A stretch of DNA of 64,000 nt from Medicago truncatula (Eukaryota; Streptophyta; Magnoliopsida; Fabales; Fabaceae): positions 40,571,832 to 40,635,831 of the forward strand of contig NC_053046.1 in the NCBI RefSeq assembly GCF_003473485.1, written 5' to 3'. Below are positions 57,675 through 64,000 of this stretch, piece by piece. The first letter of the stretch is position 1. The number at the start of each line of letters is the position of its first letter. Position numbers and translations under genes: made by a program. The notes beneath the pieces were generated by a model, which did no database searches, was not told the DNA's origin, and saw nothing but the letters and a program-made list of their open reading frames with translations.

Positions 57675-60418
57675 TCACATAACATTTTGAATTCTTCTAA
57701 GAACAACCTGACCATAAAAGTGTCTAGTCCGCAAAAACAAACACAAAGCTGTCAGAGAACCAAGAATAGCAGCAGATGCCATAATGAGAAAAGAAAACTT
57801 AAAACAATGAGTCCCAGCACATTTATTTCCTTCTGTGCCTGATGCTTCTTTATCATATATATAACCAAGTACTCTTACAGAGAATATATATGATCCCACT
57901 GGACTTGCTATAGTAATGGTGTTGAAAATGCTACCCATATGTCCCACACCAAATATCTCAGACGTGATTGTAGGCATTAAGGACCACTGAGAACCATAAC
58001 AAATACCGACTAATATCGAACCGACATATAGAGCGCCTGGAAGTCCATAAGCAATCACTACATGACCAATGCTCATGGTCATCAAAGTGATCACCATAAA
58101 AAAAGGTCTTGCCCATCCTCTTGTGTGTAAAAAATAGTCCGAGACATAACCAGCTCCAAAACGGCCAAGAAAATTCCATATGCTCCACAAAGCAACCAAA
58201 GAACCTGTCTCAAGAGTTGAATAGCCAAGGGATTCCCCTATTTGGCTCATATTATTAACCGTTGCCAGCCCTGATCCCATTCCACATGCCATAGAAACAA
58301 ACAGAATCCAAAAGTTCAATGTTTTCACTGCTTGGAAAAGATTTAGGTTTCCTCCTTGTTGCAAAGTCCTTTGGCTGTTGGTATCATCAGCTGGTAAAAG
58401 GTTGTTGGAAGAATCTTCTCTTGCAATTAAGTTGGACCCTTCAGCAAGGAAACTTTTTGAAGCGCTATTGGAAGAGTTCTTTTCGTGTGCTTTAAATGCG
58501 ATGCAAAGAAGTGAGGCTAGCAACACCATAAGAACAATGAATGTAAATATGCGAATTGATAATTGTAGAGTAAGGATGTTCTCTAGGATTATCACAATCA
58601 TAAGATATGCAGCAATAACTAGAGCCATCAAAGAAAATATGTTGAGATATTTCTTTTCTGACTCTCCCTCACGACGAGTGTTGTGAATTCTTACAAACCA
58701 CATAAGGATCAAAGTGTTGATAGGTGGTAAGAGTGATAGCATCAGCAAATATGACATAGGGTTGTTGTTGAATACAGTTCGATACACTTGAATTAATATT
58801 GCTCCACTTAGACCTAGAAATCCCTATCAACAAAGACATCAAATGCCCAAATATGAACACGATGCAATGCTAGACACCAAAAATTGAAGGCTATATGCTA
58901 AACAGTTGTTAAGAAAATAATGTAAAATAACTTCGTGATCTTAAAACTTCAATTATATCAAAAAACTAAACTCAATGGTAATACCCATTATTAAGCAATC
59001 ATAAAACTTAACACCCATCATTAACACCCAACTATTTCTGCAACTTGATGTTGCTTATTTCTGCATTTCATCAACATTGCATTTATTAAAATCATGAAAT
59101 ATAAAAAGCAAATTGAAAATAAATATTCAAGCATGTATATGCAGCATGCCAGCATATAATAGATTAGTTCAATGAAGCCTAAAAGAGCGAACACCACCAT
59201 GTTGGTGTTGCGGGAGTTGGTAACACGACTATCCCCTGAAAAAGAACATGAATTCCATTCATGGAGTCTCGCCGTTTGGGAAGCAGCCCAACCCAAAAAA
59301 AAAGGTCGTTCCGCTGCTCACTAGATGATTAATCTTATAGTGGGCCCTTGAGGTGCCTAGTGGGTTAAAGACTCTGGTGGGTCAACAACAAAAGAGTAAG
59401 GCCAGTCAATTTGGTCTTCAAAATTTTGATACAGTAAATTAGTCCCTGAAATTGAAGACCTCAATTGATTTGTCTCTCTGTCAATCTAATAGGGTCAACA
59501 ATGCTAAGTTACCACAAATATTTAGGATATGCTTAGCTGTAAAATGTTTCTAAAAACTTGCTTAGGACTTCTATTAAGCTCTATTTCTTAGTCCAAATTT
59601 ATCAAAATGTTAAATAGATTGACAATCTTTACCTTCAATATTTCAATAACTAATTTGCCATTTCTTAAATGTGGAGACTAATTGGTCATGACTCACTTCA
59701 AACTAGAGCTTCTATTTACATCAAAAACACAAAAGTAAACACTTGGATAAAATCGTAAGAGATCTTTTCAAACTTAACAAAGATCTTGGGTTCAAATCCA
59801 GCTGAGCCGAGATTAGTCTCTGCAATTGCGTGCAGAGAATACCCGATTAAAAAAACACAAAAGCCATTTGTAAAAGTACTAATGCTATACTAATCATTAG
59901 TAAACTAAACACCTATTATCATATCAACACCCAAAAGAATTATGAGAAAAAGAGAACACCTTCAAGATACCAACAATGGTTCCACCATAATTAGGAAAGT
60001 TGCGAACACCAGTAACAACATTAGAAGTATTAAAGTAACTCTGAGCATGAGCAGCCACAAACATAAACAGACACATGACCGGCACCGGCACCGGCGGCAG
60101 GACACCGGAGACAGCAGCCCACATAAGAAAATAGCCCAAGAAGCATTGGGCCGAGCCAAACAAATGAACAACCCACGGCCCAGTTCTTGTTCTCGTGGCA
60201 AGAAAATCGTATATGAGACCAGACAAGACACCGATGTTTGCACCAATGTCTTTGGAAACAGAAACTATGTCGAGCGTTGACTGATCGTAATGCTGCGTTG
60301 ACTTTAGTGTTTGTGAGTAGATTGAGAAAGTGTAGAGTGATCCACTTGTGCATTGAATCCATATGCTTGCTACTGTTGATACCCACTTTGAGTATTTAAG
60401 GTAGAAATTCAAATCCAT
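57675..60418 (-). CDS. Nodulin-like/NFD4-type major facilitator transporter
   Basis: Two exons, 59960-60418 and 57675-58823, with a GT..AG intron in phase 0; 535 residues. Membrane protein of the plant Nodulin-like plus MFS family (NUCLEAR FUSION DEFECTIVE 4 group); substrate unknown. The N-terminal half has KWVSTVASIWIQCTSGSLYT and the GLIYDF segment. The exon junction joins GTIVGILK to GFLGLSGAILIQVYRTVF, as expected for the family. After a charged loop rich in Ser and Asn the second half has LFQAVKTLNFWILFVSMACG, SLVALWSIWNFLGRFGAGYV, SQWSLMPTITSEIFGVGHMG and a last helix before a short basic tail. About 12 helices are expected, and the length is normal. Start is the first ATG (MDLNFYLKYSKW). 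The intron contains a SINE-like B box (GGGTTCAAATCC, 59788). Confidence 0.93.
59755..59860 (+). repeat. SINE-like remnant in NFD4 intron
   Basis: GGGTTCAAATCC (B box) is followed by AGCTGAGCCGAGATTAGTCT and an A-rich end at 59850. Typical of a legume SINE 3' half; the head is degenerate. Confidence 0.5.
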
Positions 60419-60956
60419 TGTTGTTTAAGGTTGTTCAAAATCAAATTTAACATGCATGACGATGCATCACTTTCCCTTTTCCTTATTAAGGTTTTGTTTT
60501 CTTATCTGAGTTTTGGATTTGTTTGTGTCGTGTCATGACACGTGTACTTTTGATACTATTCATTGGCCACCTGTACTAGTTGGTGTTGGATTTATATCAG
60601 ATGCAGTGTGACGGCATGTAATATGTATTAAACAATATTATGTCTTAAAAAACTCATGTGCAAATAGGATTATACTTTGATTAGTAATACATGGTCTTGC
60701 TTTAAATAATTCAAGAACTGGTGATGTTAAGGGAATGATAATTTACCCAGAATAGTGTTTCAAGCAGCAGTTAATTCGGCTTATATATTTTTCTTTGATT
60801 GGTTAACTGTGATTTCTCTGTTATGCTTTATGGTTATACAATTTCCACACTTATTACAATACCTTCATTTTCATATGCATTCTAACATAGGTTTTTGTTT
60901 TGATATATGTTTATCTTCTGAGACAAGAGATCGAGATGGTTTGTGGTTGAAAAGTG

Positions 60957-61491
60957 TGAAAATTGCTCTTCTTTCAAACACTTTTGCTCGATCCTACTTC
61001 AAACTACAAAAATAACTCGAACGCGAGTTAACTTATGTTCGGTTTAACCAACATCAATTAACTCATGTTGTTTCAACGTGAGCTAAATCACGTTCAGAAC
61101 ACCAGCATGAGTTAACTCACGTTGGTAACATATTCTCTTTCAATCACTTTTCCATTCCCATACATCTTGGCTAATGCACATGACATTGACACACATCCCA
61201 CTTCCACTTCATAAGCGGGTTATAATCTTCTTAGGAAGATGGCAAAATAGGTCTAATCCAAACAAGACCAAGACAAAGACTTTCGATATATGCTTGAAGT
61301 GGGAGTGGGATGTGTGTGTCAATGTCATGTGCATTAGTCAAGATGTGTGGAAATGGAAAAATGATTGAAAGAGAATATGTTACCAACGTGTTTTAACTCA
61401 CGTTGGTGTTCAAATTTAATTCACGTTGGAGTTATTTTTGGTAGTTTGAGATGGTAATGAGCAAAAGTAGTTGGGAGAAGAGCAATTTTCA
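60957..61491. mobile_element. Foldback (hairpin) element, 535 bp
   Basis: The ends TGAAAATTGCTCTTCT and AGAAGAGCAATTTTCA are perfect inverses. The arms remain complementary over about 230-260 bases with few mismatches; for example CACATGACATTGACACACA on the left pairs with TGTGTGTCAATGTCATGTG on the right. A loop of about 65 bases sits near 61220-61285. AACTCACGTTGG-type motifs recur in both arms. No coding frame or clear target duplication was found. Confidence 0.85.
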
Positions 61492-62673
61492 AAAAGTGTG
61501 ACGGACTTGGCCCAAGCCCAATTTAAATTGGACTCACACAGGGAACGCACACGAAGGCCCTGCTCAACATACATCCCTAGCTGGCAAACACCAGGTGATT
61601 AATAGTATCACACAATGATCGGTAGACAACACCGAGACTCGCGTCGTAATTCCCTCATTGGTCTCAATGGGATCACCATAAGGTACACACATTTTTTCCT
61701 CATAAACATCTCACTCTATTTAATTATCATATACTAATCTGAGCATTCGAATGTATGCGTGTACATCACCCCTTTTTATTGAGTCCGGATATCTAACTTC
61801 ATTTTACAGAACTAAAAAATAAACAAAAACATAGGAGTATATTCTAAGAATCTAGGACCAAAAGAGTGCACTCTAGAGGATATCATCACTTAAAAAATTC
61901 GGTCTACAAAGCTCCAAAATATAAGAGAAAAAAGAGGCAGCCTGCACTCCATTATTCTTAGTCATACACATGCTTACAAACCACATATCAAGAATTATTG
62001 AATATAATTTTCCACAGTCCATACATGCACGATGATATAAAGACAACATTTCAACATCACCTCACTTTCATTCCACAAAGTTCTCATCACATGCCATCCA
62101 GCATAGCCATGACATCACTTCCAAGACTCTTTTTACTCACTGTCGTTTGAAATTTCAATGAATTTGACCAAGTCACAACTCATGTGTCATTTTGTCTAAA
62201 GTATGTTTTTGGTTTAAATCACAGTAGTACAGCCTGCAAACTAGTAAAGCCTTAATTTTACCGGACTCATCGTCTGTCTAAACATACACTTAAGTTAATT
62301 AAATCTCTTCTCTTCTTCCAAAAGTGATTTCAATAGTATTATTTTTTATTTCTAAATAATCTAGTAACCAAATTCATATACACTAAATATTGAAAAATAG
62401 ATAATTGCTTATTCGAATTTACACCCAGTACGTCAACTATTTTTCTGTCTTTTTACCACATGAACAATACTTACTGCATCGTTTCTATCCATTCTATCCA
62501 GAAAGTATGTCAATGATACGTTGATAATAATTTAAAAGAAAAATATAAGTTATCAAATGTAATGTTTACCATATATAAATAATGCTGTCACGCCTTCAAT
62601 ATTCTAACCAATTCTCTAGAATCTCTACACTAATCAGTCCTACTGAGTTTGGAGGTTTCCTATTCCTATTTCC
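61492..62673. other. Intergenic, UGT upstream region
   Basis: At 61500-61800 there is dense dispersed-repeat-like text (GACTTGGCCCAAGCCCAATT and following) that could be part of an LTR. The remainder is AT-rich promoter DNA. No gene was seen. Confidence 0.35.
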
Positions 62674-62683
62674 TATATAAATA
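62674..62683 (+). promoter_or_regulatory. TATA box of the UGT gene
   Basis: TATATAAATA, 77 bases before the ATG at 62760; the spacing fits a short leader. Confidence 0.65.
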
Positions 62684-62759
62684 AACATATCAAAGAACAA
62701 TTCAAAAAATAAAAAATAGTAACACAGTAAGTGTATATCCTATTATCCTGTGCTTCAAG

Positions 62760-64000
62760 ATGAAGAAAGCAGAAGTGGTGTTTATCCCTTTTCCTGGTGT
62801 GAGCCATCTAGTTTCCACCCTTGAATTCGCGAAGCTTCTAATCAATCGTGATAACCGTCTCCGAGTAACTGTTTTAGTTATCAAATTCCCACATATATCA
62901 GAAAATGATGTCAACACTAAATCCCTTCCTATCTCAGATTCTCTCAACATCATCAACCTTCCAGAAGTTTCTCTTCCTCCAAACACCAATCCAGGTTTCG
63001 CTTCCATGCCTGCTCTCCTCGAAGCTCAGAAACCAAATGTCAAACAAGCCGTTTCTAACCTCACTACTGGAGGAGGAGAAAATGGAGTCCTCGCCACCAT
63101 CGTTGTTGACATGTTCTGCACCACCATGATTGATATTGCCAAAGAATTTTCAGTTCCTATGCTCGTCTTCTTCACTTCTGGCGTTGCTTCCCTTGGTTTG
63201 AATCTTCATATTCATACCCTCCGTGAACGAGACAACGTTGATTCAACTCAGTTGCAGCAGCAGAAAGAGTTAGCCATCCCGACTTTCGCTCACTTGTTTC
63301 CTTCAAGCTCATTGCCTGGTTCCGTCCTAAGCAAGGAATGGGAACCGTTTTTCATGAGCTTCATAGAAGGCCTCAAGAATGCCGATGGCATTATAGTAAA
63401 TTCATTTGAAGAGCTAGAATCACACGCGGTTCACTCCTTTTTCAATCATCCTGAATTAACAAGTTTACCAATTATATATCCGGTAGGACCTATATTAAGT
63501 CCTGAGCCCAAAACCAAGGACGTTGTTGGTTCTGATATCATCAACTGGCTTGATGATCAACCTCTTTCTTCTGTTGTTTTCCTCTGCTTTGGGAGCAGGG
63601 GTTGTTTCGATGAGGACCAGGTTAAGGAGATCGCACATGCTATTGAGAATAGTGGGGCCCACTTCGTATGGTCTCTCCGTAAACCAGCACCAAAGGGCGC
63701 CATGGCTGCACCTTCTGATTACACTCTTTCTGATCTGTGTTCGGTTTTACCAGAAGGATTCTTAGATCGAACGGAAGAGATTGGAAGGGTGATTGGTTGG
63801 GCCCCACAAGCCCAAATACTAGCACATCCAGCCATAGGAGGATTTGTTTCACATTGTGGCTGGAATTCCACACTCGAGAGCATATATTTTGGTGTGCCCA
63901 TTGCAACATGGCCGCTCTTTGCTGAGCAACAGGTTAATGCTTTTGAATTGGTGTGTGAGTTGAAGATTTCCGTGGAGATTGCGTTAGATTATAGGGTGGA
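62760..64000 (+). CDS. UDP-glycosyltransferase, UGT71-like (3' partial)
   Basis: Open from ATG at 62760 to the window end: 413 complete codons of an expected 470-480, single exon so far. Family 1 UGTs transfer sugar, usually glucose from UDP-glucose, to small plant metabolites in the cytosol. The N-terminus (EVVFIPFPGVSHLVSTLEFA) has the catalytic His in GVSHL, and IVVDMFCTTMID carries the Asp partner. The PSPG box begins WAPQAQILAHPAIGGFVSHC and then GWNSTLES. It closes TWPLFAEQQ, with the final Gln typical of glucosyl donors. Layout and the FLCFGS segment resemble Medicago UGT71G1-type enzymes. The residue after FGS is Arg (GSRGCF) where GSMG is usual, worth noting. The acceptor cannot be told from sequence. 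The last 60 or so residues lie beyond the window. Confidence 0.93.
   Translation, partial: MKKAEVVFIPFPGVSHLVSTLEFAKLLINRDNRLRVTVLVIKFPHISENDVNTKSLPISDSLNIINLPEVSLPPNTNPGFASMPALLEAQKPNVKQAVSNLTTGGGENGVLATIVVDMFCTTMIDIAKEFSVPMLVFFTSGVASLGLNLHIHTLRERDNVDSTQLQQQKELAIPTFAHLFPSSSLPGSVLSKEWEPFFMSFIEGLKNADGIIVNSFEELESHAVHSFFNHPELTSLPIIYPVGPILSPEPKTKDVVGSDIINWLDDQPLSSVVFLCFGSRGCFDEDQVKEIAHAIENSGAHFVWSLRKPAPKGAMAAPSDYTLSDLCSVLPEGFLDRTEEIGRVIGWAPQAQILAHPAIGGFVSHCGWNSTLESIYFGVPIATWPLFAEQQVNAFELVCELKISVEIALDYRV

Noticed and set aside
57020..57678. Two minus-strand frames of 114 and 117 codons downstream of the NFD4-like gene
   Set aside because: They follow the normal family C-terminus and stop codon, match nothing I recognise, and are likely 3' UTR or flank.
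59021..59296. 91-codon minus-strand frame
   Set aside because: It lies inside the intron of the NFD4-like gene and shows no conserved features.

Overview
The window is plant nuclear DNA, most like a legume of the Medicago/Trifolium group. The evidence is spliced genes with GT..AG introns in AT-rich DNA, plant-specific families (nodulin-like/NFD4 transporter, UGT71-type glycosyltransferase, MEMB11-type membrin, F-box/LRR/FBD fragments), legume-type LINE and SINE remnants, and many MULE- and hAT-type miniature transposons. I made all identifications by reading the sequence; none was checked against a database.

Layout. 1-4.2 kb: the 3' two thirds of a DEIH-box RNA helicase with ankyrin repeats (+). 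4.6 kb: an isolated 3' exon (-). 8.3-9.6 kb: a LINE remnant (-). 11.0-12.1 kb: an intronless NMD3-like gene lacking the zinc-binding N-terminus (+). 12.85 kb: one exon of a CDK-like kinase. 14-26 kb: repeat-dominated, with MULE and hAT elements, a Stowaway, a SINE, two F-box/LRR pseudogenes, a 1.7-kb tandem duplication, and a 58-codon ORF whose upstream region is repeated. 28.5-30.2 kb and 43.6-45.4 kb: two paralogous two-exon genes (-) of unknown family. They encode low-complexity proteins ending in an LxLxL (EAR-like) tail, inside a duplicated block of about 4.6-4.8 kb. 34.9-37.7 kb: membrin Golgi SNARE (-), lying between the two duplicate blocks. 38.5-42.6 kb: LINE ORF1, Copia gag, SINE and LINE fragments. 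46-49.5 kb: LTR-retrotransposon debris carrying a 1.2-kb hAT-like element. 50-54.4 kb: a TLC-domain membrane protein gene (-, eight coding exons). 57.7-60.4 kb: NFD4/nodulin-like MFS transporter (-, two exons). 60.96-61.49 kb: a long foldback element. 62.76 kb to the end: the 5' part of a UDP-glycosyltransferase gene (+), cut by the window end.

The intact genes (helicase, membrin, TLC protein, NFD4-like transporter, UGT) are unrelated single-copy-style plant genes and form no cluster or pathway. The least ordinary content is the LxLxL paralog pair, which has expanded different internal modules in each copy. Next is the set of nested insertions whose borders can be read against uninterrupted copies of the same segment in the same window.
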